Assembly: GCA_964399265.1 (NCBI GenBank)
Contig: CAYNQF010000001.1
Coordinates: 1 to 64,000 of the forward strand
DNA: 64,000 nucleotides
Direction: 5' to 3'
Source: WJLY01 sp964399265
GTDB lineage: Bacteria > Joyebacterota > Joyebacteria > Joyebacterales > Joyebacteraceae
The position numbers were made by a program, and so were the translations under genes. The stretch's first letter is position 1; the number at the start of each line of letters is the position of its first letter. The notes beneath the pieces were generated by a model that was not told where the DNA came from, did no database searches, and was given only the letters and a program-made list of their open reading frames with translations. Below, in pieces: positions 43,551 through 52,727 of this stretch.

Positions 43551-44316
43551 ATCAGCGGTCCGATTGAGCGAGCGCAGCGTCGTGGTGACGACGGCCCTCG
43601 CGCTTGCCGCGGCGTTTCTGTTCGCTTCTGCGGGATGCGCCGGAGGCGAGAAGGCCGACAATGAGCGTTCGGCGGCCGCGGACAGCCTCTCGGCCGGAGC
43701 GGCGTCGCAGGAGATGACAGAGTACGAAGGCATTCCCCTCAGCACGTACTACCGCGAGTACGACAACTCGATCAAGGGACCTCAGGAGATCGACCTCGAT
43801 ACCTATAGGCTCGATGTCACCGGGCTTGTCGAGCACCCTCTCTCGCTTACCTACGACGAGGTGCTGGACCACGACCCGCAGACCAGGCTCCTGACGCTTT
43901 TCTGCGTCGAGGGATGGCAGGAGAGACTGGTGTTCGAGGGCGTGAGACTGGCCGACGTGCTCACCGCGGCCGGGCCCAAGCCCGGAGTCAAGACGATCAT
44001 CTTCCGGGCCGCCGACGGCTACTCGACATCTCTGCCATACGATGACGTGGACAGGCTTGACCTGATGCTCGCCGCCAGGATCAACGGGTTGCCCCTGGAC
44101 GCGATGCGCGGCATGCCGTTCCAGCTCGTGGCCGACACCAAGCAGGGCTACAAGTGGATCAAGTGGCTGACCTCCATCGAACTCTCGGACAAGCCGTTCT
44201 CGGGATTCTGGGAGTCCCGCGGGTACTCTAACGTGGCCGACGTTCAGAAGAGCCGTATAGAGCGTGAGGCCCGCCTCATAGAGGAGAGAGAGCCCTCGAG
44301 CCCAACGCCCGATTGA
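43543..44316 (+). CDS. Exported sulfite-oxidase-like molybdopterin oxidoreductase
   Basis: ATG 43543 lies six bases after GGGAGG; 257 residues. An N-terminal signal ends at SAGCAGG, a plausible though non-ideal lipobox. The SUOX/MsrP molybdopterin fold follows, with the Mo-ligating Cys 121 in LFCVEGW, GVRLADVL and PFQLVADTKQGYKWIKW. Periplasmic molybdoenzyme; no haem or MsrQ-type partner is encoded nearby, so the electron donor is unknown. Confidence 0.85.
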   Translation: MTRSAVRLSERSVVVTTALALAAAFLFASAGCAGGEKADNERSAAADSLSAGAASQEMTEYEGIPLSTYYREYDNSIKGPQEIDLDTYRLDVTGLVEHPLSLTYDEVLDHDPQTRLLTLFCVEGWQERLVFEGVRLADVLTAAGPKPGVKTIIFRAADGYSTSLPYDDVDRLDLMLAARINGLPLDAMRGMPFQLVADTKQGYKWIKWLTSIELSDKPFSGFWESRGYSNVADVQKSRIEREARLIEEREPSSPTPD

Positions 44317-44341
44317 CGATTCCCACCGCGTGGTTTACTGT
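44313..44341 (+). promoter_or_regulatory. Probable promoter of the outer-membrane protein gene
   Basis: TTGACG (44313-44318), 17 bases, TACTGT (44336-44341), overlapping the end of the molybdoenzyme gene and 113 bases before ATG 44455. A GC-rich imperfect hairpin follows in the leader. Confidence 0.5.
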
Positions 44342-44454
44342 CCCAGTAATATCCGGGGGAGCCTAGGATGGGCCTCCCCGTGTCGGTTCCGTCTGCGGCG
44401 GACTCGCGCGCGGCAGTCACGCGCGTGCCGTCCCGGTCTCGCGCTGGAGGTGCG

Positions 44455-45297
44455 ATGAGGTCCACGTTCTTCTGTCATGTCTTCGCGGCGGCCATGATCC
44501 TGGCGGCCACCGCCTCGGCCGCCCCCATAGTCGGCGCCAGCGCCAACACGCTTCCGGCGGGCCAGTTCATGATAGACGGGTGGTTCACCTGGCGGGACTA
44601 CACATGTATGTACGAGGACAGCTCGGAGACCTGGTACACGTTGTCGTCGGAGCGGACGATCACCTCCGGCACGCTCATGCCGAGGGTGTGCTACGGCTTG
44701 ACCGACTGGGTCTCCCTTCGCGCGGGCGTTTCCATAGAGGACAGATACCGGGAGTTCAAGGACTTCGACGAGACCCGGTCGAGCACAGGCGTCGGTGACT
44801 TCGTTTTCGACCCAAAGATCAAGGTCTACCAGGGCGAGGAGGGATACCCACGCGCCTCGCTCATCGTCGGCGTGCGCATCCCCACGGGCGACACCGAGGC
44901 CGACGTCCCGCTTTCGGACGGATCGACCGACTACGTCGCCGGGGCCGCTCTCACTCACAAGGCCGGAGACGTGACGACGCACGTCTGTCTCACGTACTGG
45001 CTGAACGGAGAGGGCGACGATGGAGCCGACGTCAAGGACGTGTGGGTCGGGAGCCTGTCGCTCGAGACCACGATAGACGAGAGTTGGTCAATGCTGTGGG
45101 AGGCGAAGGCGTACGCCGGGTCGGAGGATTCCGACTACCGGCGTCTCTACGCGTGCCCAGGTATCTCCTGGAACGGAGAGCACGCGACGGTGGGCCTGTC
45201 GGCCATGATATCGGCCTACCGCAAGGGCGACCCCGCGGTCAGCGCGTCCGATTTCGACTGGGCGCCGTACGTCCGCTACTACTACCGCTTCTTCTAG
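44455..45297 (+). CDS. Outer-membrane beta-barrel, phenol-pathway-transporter-like
   Basis: ATG 44455 behind GGAGG; 280 residues. Signal peptide about 1-21. Alternating aromatic/polar strands with Tyr/Trp girdles and a C-terminal YYYRFF ending in Phe, the sorting signal of outer-membrane barrels. Segments such as PRVCYGLTDWVSLRAGV and LIVGVRIPTGDTEADVPL resemble the MetA-pathway-of-phenol-degradation transporter family. The ligand is unknown. Confidence 0.72.
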   Translation: MRSTFFCHVFAAAMILAATASAAPIVGASANTLPAGQFMIDGWFTWRDYTCMYEDSSETWYTLSSERTITSGTLMPRVCYGLTDWVSLRAGVSIEDRYREFKDFDETRSSTGVGDFVFDPKIKVYQGEEGYPRASLIVGVRIPTGDTEADVPLSDGSTDYVAGAALTHKAGDVTTHVCLTYWLNGEGDDGADVKDVWVGSLSLETTIDESWSMLWEAKAYAGSEDSDYRRLYACPGISWNGEHATVGLSAMISAYRKGDPAVSASDFDWAPYVRYYYRFF

Positions 45298-45363
45298 ACG
45301 GTCTTCCGTGGGCCGCCCCGGCTCGCGGGAGGGCAGTTCCCCCCATCTGACGGAGGCGTTCTA

Positions 45364-45480
45364 ATGCCAGGACCGCTCGGTCTTCCGTGGTCGACCTTCT
45401 CGGCGCTCCTCGTCGTCGCGGCGAGTATCGTGCTCTCAGTTGCGTGGGCGCTGATCGCCGTGAGAAGGGGACGGGAATGA
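45364..45480 (+). CDS. Small symporter accessory membrane protein
   Basis: 38 residues from ATG 45364, eight bases after GGAGG. One hydrophobic helix (about 11-30) and a basic tail (RRGRE). The stop TGA overlaps the ATG of the sodium/solute symporter gene (ATGA), so translation is coupled. Small one-helix proteins of this kind are encoded next to SSS-family symporters in many genomes. Confidence 0.7.
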   Translation: MPGPLGLPWSTFSALLVVAASIVLSVAWALIAVRRGRE

Positions 45481-46946
45481 GCAGCGTCGGCGTATACACC
45501 CTCGTCATGGGCGCCTACCTCGTGCTGCTCGTACTGATGGGCGCTCTGATGGCGAGGCGGACCAGGAACGCTGAGGACTTCTACATCGGGGGGCGTCAGG
45601 TCGGCCCGTGGGTTACGGCGTTCTCGTTCGTGGCAGCCTACTTCAGTTCCGTGGTCATCGTAGGGGGAGGCGCGTTCGGGTACAGGTTCGGCATGTCGAC
45701 ATTGTGGGTTGCCGCGTCGAACGTCCTGATCGGATGCACGCTGGTGTGGATCGTGATGGGCCGGAGGCTCTGGCAGTTCACGAAGCGCCTGAACGCGATG
45801 ACCATCCCCGGGTTCATAGGACGGCGGTACGGGGCGCGCGAGGCCGAGGTGATATCGGCCGTCATCATCTTCGCGTTCATGATCGTCTACAACGTGAGCG
45901 TGCTCGTCGGGATGGGTCGCATCATGGAAGGCCTGATGGACATCCCTTACACGACGGCCGTCCTGATATCCGGTCTGATCATACTCATCTACGTCTCGAT
46001 CGGCGGTTACCTCGCGGTCGTCTGGACGAGCTTCGTTCAGGCGTGGATCATGATCTTCGGTCTCCTCCTGCTGGCGTTCGCCACGTTGCGCGCCGTCGGC
46101 GGGTTCGCCGCGGGGACGGCCGCGTTGGCGGCACTCGACAGGGGGTTCGTGAGCACGCCGGGCGTGTGGGGGTGGAGCGGGCTCCTGTCGTTCGCCCTCA
46201 TCGTGAGCCTCGGCGTGTGGGGAATGCCGCAACTCCTGGTGCGCTTCTACTCAATGAAGAACACGAAGGTGCTGCGACTCGGGACGGTGCTCGCCACTCT
46301 CGGCGGGGCGATGGCGGTCCTGCCCTACATGACGGGCGCTCTGAGCAGGCTCGTTCTGCCTGCTCTGGAGAACCCCGACCTGGCCATCCCGATGCTCACC
46401 GAGCGCGTCCTGAACCCGTGGGGCGGCGCCGTCTTCCTCGCCGGCGTCATGGCGGCGGGGATGTCGACGTTCGCGTCCGTGCTCATCATCGTGAGCGGCG
46501 CCATCGTCAAGGACCTGCGCAGGGGAGTGACCCACGGAGAGCGCGCCGGTGGCGGTCCCGCGGCTCCGGGCGAAGAGAAGAGAGAGGTCCTCTACGGCAG
46601 ACTGGCGAGCCTTGGAGCGGGCCTGATCTCGCTCCTGATTGCATACAGACCTCCAGCGCTGGTCCTCGTCATAACGGCCTTCGCCTGGGCCGTGATAGCA
46701 TCGTCGTGTCTCTGGCCGGTCGTGCTGGGGGTCTACTGGAAACGCGCCACCAGGGCCGGCGTAACGTCGTCCATGCTCGTAGGTGCCGCGGTATCGCTCG
46801 GCTGGATGGCGGCGGGCAAGCCGTTCGGCATACACGGGTTCATCCCCGGAGTGGCGTCCTCACTGGTCGTTCTCGTCGTCGTGAGTCTGGTGACCAGGCC
46901 GCCGGCCAGGGCGATCATCGACAGGGCCTGGGGGACCGGAACTTGA
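45477..46946 (+). CDS. Sodium:solute symporter (SSS family)
   Basis: ATG 45477; 489 residues, about 13 hydrophobic segments. SSS landmarks: RNAEDFYIGGRQVGPW, AAYFSSVVIVGGGAFGYRFG and GLAVVWTSFVQAW-like core, then GVMAAGMSTFASVLIIVSG. Imports an organic solute with sodium; related members carry proline, pantothenate or acetate. Coupled to the 38-residue accessory gene. Confidence 0.92.
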   Translation: MSSVGVYTLVMGAYLVLLVLMGALMARRTRNAEDFYIGGRQVGPWVTAFSFVAAYFSSVVIVGGGAFGYRFGMSTLWVAASNVLIGCTLVWIVMGRRLWQFTKRLNAMTIPGFIGRRYGAREAEVISAVIIFAFMIVYNVSVLVGMGRIMEGLMDIPYTTAVLISGLIILIYVSIGGYLAVVWTSFVQAWIMIFGLLLLAFATLRAVGGFAAGTAALAALDRGFVSTPGVWGWSGLLSFALIVSLGVWGMPQLLVRFYSMKNTKVLRLGTVLATLGGAMAVLPYMTGALSRLVLPALENPDLAIPMLTERVLNPWGGAVFLAGVMAAGMSTFASVLIIVSGAIVKDLRRGVTHGERAGGGPAAPGEEKREVLYGRLASLGAGLISLLIAYRPPALVLVITAFAWAVIASSCLWPVVLGVYWKRATRAGVTSSMLVGAAVSLGWMAAGKPFGIHGFIPGVASSLVVLVVVSLVTRPPARAIIDRAWGTGT

Positions 46947-46998
46947 GTCCGGCGCGAGTGTCGTTGCTCTCGCTCCTCTTGACGTTGGGGGCGCGGTC

Positions 46999-47148
46999 GT
47001 GAATCAGGCGCGCATGCTGAGATTCCTTCTCATCATGAGCATCGTCCTCATCATTGCGGGCGTAGTCAGGTGTTCAATGGAGATCACGAGCCCACGTCCG
47101 GAGAGCGGCGGGGCGGAGCAGAGCGAGCGGAGACAGGAAGAGGTGTGA
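46999..47148 (+). CDS. Small membrane protein
   Basis: 49 residues from GTG 46999: a basic start, one hydrophobic helix (about 8-24), then a polar acidic tail. The stop overlaps the GTG of the PHP gene (GTGTGA). No known family. Real coding is suggested by the coupling; the start has only a weak GGGGG ribosome site. Confidence 0.45.
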   Translation: MNQARMLRFLLIMSIVLIIAGVVRCSMEITSPRPESGGAEQSERRQEEV

Positions 47149-48020
47149 AGAGAGTCAGCCGCGGCATCAGAAGACGAGCCATCAAGTGGACGAGGTCGGC
47201 GCGCTCTCTTGGACCCAGGGAGTACGGGCGTCTCGTCGACTACCACATACACACGAGACTCTGCGGCCACGCCGTGGGAGAGCCGGAGGACTACGTAAGA
47301 GAGGCGATAGCGCGGGGACTCTCGGAGATAGGTTTCGCCGACCACATGCCGCTTCTCAGGATGCGTGACGACAGACTGACGATGGCTCCGGATGATCTGC
47401 CTCGCTACGTGGACATGATCCGCGACCTTCAGGCGTCGGTCGACGAGATAGGCGTGAAGCTCGGTGTCGAGATGGACTATTTCTCGGGACAGATGGACGA
47501 GATATGGGAAGTCGCGTCGAGGTTCGAGTTCGACTACGTGTACGGTTCGGTCCACTACATAGACGGATGGGGCTTCAGTGACAGCAGGCACCTTTCGAGC
47601 TACCAGGGCAAGGACCCCGACGAGACCTACGCGCGCTACTTCGACCTGTTCTGCGAGGCCGTGACAGAGGGAGGGTTCGACGTGATGGCTCACCCTGACC
47701 TCGTCAAGAAGCACGGTATCACTACGAGCCTCTCGCTGGACGAGATGTACCGGATGGCCGCCGGGGCGCTCGCTTCGGCCGACGTGGCCGTCGAGGTGAA
47801 CACGTCCGGGCTTAGGAAGCCGGCGCTCGACATCTACCCGAGTCTCCCGTTCCTCCAGGCTTGCCGCGAACGGGGCGTGGCGGTGACGCTGGGTTCGGAT
47901 GCGCACGCGCCGCGACAAGTCGGCATGGACTACGACCTCGCGCTGCGCCTGCTCAGGCGGGCCGGCGTGGCCGAGATCGCGACATTTGAGTCACGCAGAA
48001 GGACGATGCGCAGCCTATGA
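47145..48020 (+). CDS. PHP-domain histidinol-phosphatase-like hydrolase
   Basis: GTG 47145 behind AGGAAGAGG; 291 residues. PHP metal-site motifs DYHIHTRLCGH, IGFADHMPL, EMDYFSG, YGSVHYIDGW, AHPDLVKK and GSDAHAP. This matches HisK-type histidinol phosphatases. No other his genes are near, so another phosphoester is possible. The basic N-terminal 30 residues are an extension. Confidence 0.88.
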   Translation: MKRVSRGIRRRAIKWTRSARSLGPREYGRLVDYHIHTRLCGHAVGEPEDYVREAIARGLSEIGFADHMPLLRMRDDRLTMAPDDLPRYVDMIRDLQASVDEIGVKLGVEMDYFSGQMDEIWEVASRFEFDYVYGSVHYIDGWGFSDSRHLSSYQGKDPDETYARYFDLFCEAVTEGGFDVMAHPDLVKKHGITTSLSLDEMYRMAAGALASADVAVEVNTSGLRKPALDIYPSLPFLQACRERGVAVTLGSDAHAPRQVGMDYDLALRLLRRAGVAEIATFESRRRTMRSL

Positions 48021-49501
48021 ACGACGAACTGCACGCAACACCCCCGGCAAGCCCGCCCGAGCCCGCGGAGCCGGTGTCACAGAAGCCGGACGGGCACGAG
48101 TCCGGGATCGGACCCGAGGCCGTGGAGGAGCGGGCCATCAATCCGCTGGCCGCCCTCACCATGGTCCTGGTCTTCCCGGCGCAGACGTTCAGGCGCCTGA
48201 TGCTCAGGCCGAACTGGATAGTGCCTTTGCTCTTCGTGATCCTGTCGGTCCTGGTGAGGCGCATACTGACGGTGCAGACCGGGTTCATGGACGAGGTGTT
48301 GCGGGACCAGGCCGTTCTGACCGGAGGGGCCATCGCCGACCTCAGGAGCGCGGCGATGGTCTTCAGCGTAGTGACGGCCCTCGTGTCCGTGCCGGTCGTG
48401 ACGGTGATCCAGACCCTCTTCCTGATGCTTTTCGCCAGGGCGTTCGGCGGAAGCGCCAGGTTCCAGAGCGCGTTCTCGGCGGTTGCGTATGCGTCGGTGC
48501 CCGTCGGCGTGGGGGCGCTGGCGCTGTCGGCCCTGCTTCCACTCACACACTCGGCGACGCTCGGAGCCAACCTGGCGGCGCTCCTGCCCGCGAACAGCAG
48601 CCCCTTTCTCGTGAGTCTCGGCATGGAGCTGGACCTCTTCTACCTGTGGTTCTTCGTCCTTCTGGGCATCGCGGCGGTCCCCGTCTTCGGGCTCCCGAAG
48701 CCGCGCGCGAGGCTCGCCGCCGCTGTCTTCGCGGTCTTCTTCGTGCTGGTTATGAGCTGGATAGGCTCCGGGTCTCCGGCGGAGGGCGAGAGCCCACTCC
48801 ACGGATGGAAGACCGTGGATACAGAGGAGGTCTCGATGCACTTCCCGGAGGACACGCCCGGCGAAGTCGTGGACGAGGCCATTCTCGCGGCCGACTCGGC
48901 GGTGGAACGGACGCGCGGAGTCGTGGGGGCGTCCTTCGGACGAATAGACTGCTACGTGTATCCGTCCTTGGGAGAGAAGACGAGAATCACCGGCAACGCC
49001 GCCCTCGCGAACCGTGTCGCATGGGCGGACGCCGTGCACGTGGCCTGGGAGGGGCACGCCGAAGTGGAGCTTGCCAGGGAAGTGGCCAGGGTGGGCGGTG
49101 CGCGGGCGCTCGGCAGGATGTATAATCCGTTCCTCGCGGACGGTCTGGCCGTCTACGTGGGACGCCTGGTCGCCGGAAAGCCTGTTGCAGAGGTCGCGGC
49201 GGAGTTGCATATTGAAGGTTCACTGCCGGATCTCAGCACCCTGGTCGATCCGGCCATGTACACCGCCACGCGGGGCACGATCGGTGATGCGGCCGCGGGT
49301 TCGTTCACCTCGTTCATGTTGGACGACCTGGGCCGCGAGTCGTACAGGGAGTTGTATTCCTACGTGTCGCGCACTCAGGTCCCGGCGAGGGGGGCGCTCG
49401 AGCGTGCGTTCTCGGACTCCCTCGGCACCATCGAGCAGAGATGGACTTCGTATATCATGCAGCATGCTGCGACACCCGGTGACCCGCCGCCGGCCGACTG
49501 A
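48017..49501 (+). CDS. Yip1-type membrane protein with degenerate peptidase-like C-terminus
   Basis: ATG 48017 overlaps the PHP stop (ATGA). 494 residues: a Pro/Glu-rich head, then five hydrophobic segments (about 60-260) like the bacterial YIP1 family (LMLRPNWIVPLLFVIL), then a soluble domain (265-494). That domain is laid out like gluzincin 'MA-like' peptidases, with YVYPSLGEKTRI and a C-terminal helix set. The expected HExxH is missing; the matching region reads AWEGHAEVELAREV. Catalysis is unlikely. The position before tolQ may mean a role in envelope upkeep. Confidence 0.68.
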   Translation: MNDELHATPPASPPEPAEPVSQKPDGHESGIGPEAVEERAINPLAALTMVLVFPAQTFRRLMLRPNWIVPLLFVILSVLVRRILTVQTGFMDEVLRDQAVLTGGAIADLRSAAMVFSVVTALVSVPVVTVIQTLFLMLFARAFGGSARFQSAFSAVAYASVPVGVGALALSALLPLTHSATLGANLAALLPANSSPFLVSLGMELDLFYLWFFVLLGIAAVPVFGLPKPRARLAAAVFAVFFVLVMSWIGSGSPAEGESPLHGWKTVDTEEVSMHFPEDTPGEVVDEAILAADSAVERTRGVVGASFGRIDCYVYPSLGEKTRITGNAALANRVAWADAVHVAWEGHAEVELAREVARVGGARALGRMYNPFLADGLAVYVGRLVAGKPVAEVAAELHIEGSLPDLSTLVDPAMYTATRGTIGDAAAGSFTSFMLDDLGRESYRELYSYVSRTQVPARGALERAFSDSLGTIEQRWTSYIMQHAATPGDPPPAD

Positions 49502-49515
49502 GAGGAGAAGCGACA

Positions 49516-50196
49516 TTGGGAACGGGATTCTTTACGAGCGTGGGTCAGTCGGGGTTCGTTGGGCAGGCTATCGTGATCCTGCTGCTCTTCGTATCCATAT
49601 ACTCCTGGGCCATCATCTTCCAGAAGCAGGGCATGTTGAGACGCGCCGTCAGGAGATCGGCGGCTCTGCGTGAGCAGTTCGAGAGCGACCCCGACGGCAC
49701 GATCAACCACTACGCCGACCGGAGTCGCTTCGAGGACTCGCCGTTCGCGGCGGTGCTCGACGCGGCGCTCCACGAGCTGTCTCTTCTCCTTGGTCGTGGT
49801 GGTTCCGCTCAGGCAAGAGGAGAGCTGTCGATGGTGCACGTCGACGGCGTCGAGCGGAAGCTTGAGAGCACCGTCTCGGAGCAGGCCATCGAACTCAAGA
49901 AGTACCTGATCGTCCTGGCGACGACGGCCGGAGTGGCCCCGTTCGTCGGCCTCTTCGGAACGGTGTGGGGCATCATGAAGGCGTTCGCGGCGATGTCGGT
50001 CACCGGGAGCGCCAGCATCAGCAGTGTCGCGCCCGGCGTGTCGGCCGCGCTCACGACCACGGTAGCGGGCCTCGCGGTCGCCATACCGGCGCTCGTGGGC
50101 TACAACTATCTGATGAGCAAAGTCCGCACGCTGACCATCGGGATGGAGAACTTCTCCTCCGACATCATCATCACGATCGAGCGGAACTTCGGCTAG
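49516..50196 (+). CDS. tolQ: TolQ/ExbB-type proton channel subunit
   Basis: TTG 49516 behind GAGGAG; 226 residues. Three membrane segments with the conserved pair of helices APFVGLFGTVWGIMKAF and GVSAALTTTVAGLAVAIPALV. With TolR it uses the proton gradient to power the Tol-Pal system. The gene order tolQ-tolR-TonB/TolA-like-tolB-pal downstream supports TolQ over ExbB or MotA. Confidence 0.93.
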   Translation: MGTGFFTSVGQSGFVGQAIVILLLFVSIYSWAIIFQKQGMLRRAVRRSAALREQFESDPDGTINHYADRSRFEDSPFAAVLDAALHELSLLLGRGGSAQARGELSMVHVDGVERKLESTVSEQAIELKKYLIVLATTAGVAPFVGLFGTVWGIMKAFAAMSVTGSASISSVAPGVSAALTTTVAGLAVAIPALVGYNYLMSKVRTLTIGMENFSSDIIITIERNFG

Positions 50197-50216
50197 TCGC
50201 CGGGAGAGGTCGCGAG

Positions 50217-50624
50217 TTGAGACGAAGACGACGCGACTACGATGATGACGTGGTGCACGAGATCAACGTGACGTCACTGGTCGACGTCACGATGACGCTG
50301 CTTATCATCTTCATCATTGTGGCGCCGATGATAGAGCAGGGCATCGACATCAATCTGCCTTCGGCCGAACCGAAGCGGGTGGACGTGGCGGACGTGATCA
50401 CGATATCGGTCACGGAGAACGAGCGCGTCTATCTGGAAGGACAGCGCGTGACCATGGAAGAGCTGGAGGATCGTCTGGCCAACATCAGAGCCGCGCGCGA
50501 GGACGTCGCGGTACTCATCAAGGCCGACTCAGACCTCCGATACGGCCGCGTGGTTGACGTGCTGAACACTGTGAGGAACGCGGGCATCTTCAAGCTGGCG
50601 ATGGCCACGAAGCCGCCCGAGTAG
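50217..50624 (+). CDS. tolR: TolR/ExbD-type subunit
   Basis: TTG 50217 after GGGAGAGG; 135 residues. Basic head (RRRRRDYDDD), a single membrane helix with the proton-carrying Asp in TSLVDVTMTLLIIFIIVAP, and a periplasmic domain of the ExbD/TolR type (VLIKADSDLRYGRVVDVL). Partner of TolQ. Confidence 0.93.
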   Translation: MRRRRRDYDDDVVHEINVTSLVDVTMTLLIIFIIVAPMIEQGIDINLPSAEPKRVDVADVITISVTENERVYLEGQRVTMEELEDRLANIRAAREDVAVLIKADSDLRYGRVVDVLNTVRNAGIFKLAMATKPPE

Positions 50625-50638
50625 GCAGGACGGAAGCC

Positions 50639-51355
50639 ATGGGACGCGTCCTCTTCATATCGGCTCTGGTGCACGTCATCGTGCTGGTGGCGCTGCCGTT
50701 CATACCGGCGCTGTCGCGTCACTACGACGCCGCGCTCGACACCTACACCGTCGAGCTGGTCGACGTTCCGTCGCAGCCGGACGTGCCTCCGGCCGTGGAG
50801 GAACCCGCTCAGCAGGAAGCCGCGGTCGAGGAGCCCGCGCCGACCGAGGAGAAGGAAACGATCCCCGAGGAGCCGAAGGCCAAGCCGAAGCAGGTGGTGC
50901 TCAAGCCTCCCGCGGCCAAGCAGGAGAAGTCGTTGGAGGAGCGGCTCCAGGAGCGGCTCGGCGCACAGGACCGGAAGCGTCCGCAGGAGAGTCAGGAGCA
51001 GCCGAAGCCGAAGACGGAGTCCGCGCCGGCCCAGACGAGCACGGCGCGCGTGTCGGCGTCGCGATTCCCGTACGGCTGGTATCTGGCGGTCGTGCAGGGC
51101 AAGGTCAGCTCCAACTGGTCGCAGCCGAGCGCCAGGCTCATAGTCGAGGACTCGCTGACGACCTCGGTCGCGTTCACGATAGCCAGGGACGGTTCGGTGC
51201 GGGACGTCAGGGTCTCACGTTCCTCCGGACGGTCGACGGTGGACCAGTCGGCGGCCAAGGCCGTGCGAGACTCGGCGCCCTTCCCGCCGTTGCCCGACGA
51301 CTACCGCGAGAACACGCTCCAAGTGACCATCGACTTCACTATATTGAAGGAGTAG
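50639..51355 (+). CDS. TonB/TolA-like energy transducer
   Basis: 238 residues: N-terminal membrane anchor (about 5-24), a long Pro/Glu/Lys/Gln spacer (about 45-145), and a C-terminal TonB/TolA domain (YGWYLAVVQGKVSSNW, SVAFTIARDGSVRDVRV, PFPPLPDDYRENTLQVTIDF). It occupies the tolA place in the operon and probably does the TolA job, although the C-terminal domain is of TonB type. Confidence 0.85.
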   Translation: MGRVLFISALVHVIVLVALPFIPALSRHYDAALDTYTVELVDVPSQPDVPPAVEEPAQQEAAVEEPAPTEEKETIPEEPKAKPKQVVLKPPAAKQEKSLEERLQERLGAQDRKRPQESQEQPKPKTESAPAQTSTARVSASRFPYGWYLAVVQGKVSSNWSQPSARLIVEDSLTTSVAFTIARDGSVRDVRVSRSSGRSTVDQSAAKAVRDSAPFPPLPDDYRENTLQVTIDFTILKE

Positions 51356-51386
51356 CGATACTCCGCGGGTAGAGAGGAGCAACGAG

Positions 51387-52697
51387 TTGCTCTTGAGGAT
51401 CCGATTCCTCGCCACGCTCACAGTTGCGGTCGCGCTCGCGGCGGTATTCACGCCGTCCGGCGTGAGCGCGCAGGGCGTCAGGCTTCACATCGAGAAGGGG
51501 TTCGGCGAGAAGGTCATCATAGCGGTCCCGCTCTTCGAGGGGACGGGGACCGGCGGGGCGAGCGCCGAGGGCGTGAGAGAGGTGCTCACCTTCGACCTGG
51601 CCAACTCAGGTTATTTCGACGTGTTCGAGAACACCGAGTTCGTCGATGAGACGGAGGCCGACGACAGGCTGACCGGACGGATCGCCTTCCCGGAGTGGCT
51701 GGCCCTCGGGGCCGAGATCCTTGTGAAGGGCGAGTTCCATTCCGGCCTGTCGGAGTTCTGGCTCGAGGCCACGGTCTACGACCTCGGGCAGGGAAGGGCG
51801 ATCTTCGGCCGCAGGTACGAGGGCGGACCGGACGAGTGGAGGGCGGCCGTTCACAAGCTGTCCGACGACATCATCAAGAGGCTGACGGGTGAGGACGGCA
51901 TCGCGCAGACCAGGATCGCTTTCGTGTCGAACGCTAGTGGCACGAAAGAGATCTACGTGATGGACTACGACGGAGGCGAGAGGCGCAGGATAACGCGGGA
52001 CAGCCAGATGGCGATCTACCCCGCGTGGTTCCCGAACGGTGAGCGCATTGCATACACGAACTTCAGGGGGTCGCGCCAGGAGATCGACGTGGTGGACGTC
52101 CGTTCGGGGGCGACGCAGAGGCTGACGTCGTTCCCGGGCCTCGACGCGTTCCCGGCCGTATCGCCCGATGGACGGGACATTCTGGCGACTCTGTCCCGCG
52201 ACGGCAATCCTGAGATCTACAGGTTCAAGGCGGACGGGTCGGGGGCGAAGCGCCTGACCTACGGAAGGAGCACGGAGTCGTCACCCTGCTGGTCTCCCGA
52301 CGGAAGGCGCGTGGCCTTCGTCTCGGACCGGTCCGGCAGCCCCCAGGTGTACGTCATGAGCTCGACCGGGGGCACGGCGGAACGCGTGACGTTCCAGGGT
52401 ACCTACAACACGTCTCCCGACTGGTCTCCCAAGGGCAACCTGATCGCGTACACCTCGAGGATCGAGGGCGTCTTCCAGATCTGCACGGTGGACATTGAGA
52501 CGAAGGAAGTGGTCAGGCTCACGACTGGTCCGCAGCAGAAGGAGGACCCGACCTGGGCTCCCGACGGGAGGCACGTGGCCTACAGCGTGAAGTCTGGAGG
52601 CAAATCAGACCTCTATATGCTTGACATCTATGAGCAAGAACAGGTCAAATTGACGAGTGGCTCTGGGGACTACCTGAGCCCAGCTTGGTCTCACTAG
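51387..52697 (+). CDS. tolB: TolB periplasmic beta-propeller
   Basis: TTG 51387 behind GAGGAG; 436 residues with a signal peptide (about 1-28). The N-terminal domain (KVIIAVPLFEG, LTFDLANSGYFDVFE) is typical of TolB. Then a six-bladed WD40-like propeller with SPDGR/APDGR repeats. Interacts with Pal under the outer membrane. Confidence 0.94.
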   Translation: MLLRIRFLATLTVAVALAAVFTPSGVSAQGVRLHIEKGFGEKVIIAVPLFEGTGTGGASAEGVREVLTFDLANSGYFDVFENTEFVDETEADDRLTGRIAFPEWLALGAEILVKGEFHSGLSEFWLEATVYDLGQGRAIFGRRYEGGPDEWRAAVHKLSDDIIKRLTGEDGIAQTRIAFVSNASGTKEIYVMDYDGGERRRITRDSQMAIYPAWFPNGERIAYTNFRGSRQEIDVVDVRSGATQRLTSFPGLDAFPAVSPDGRDILATLSRDGNPEIYRFKADGSGAKRLTYGRSTESSPCWSPDGRRVAFVSDRSGSPQVYVMSSTGGTAERVTFQGTYNTSPDWSPKGNLIAYTSRIEGVFQICTVDIETKEVVRLTTGPQQKEDPTWAPDGRHVAYSVKSGGKSDLYMLDIYEQEQVKLTSGSGDYLSPAWSH

Positions 52698-52727
52698 GAC
52701 GAAGGACTTCTGTGGAGGAGGTTCCAG

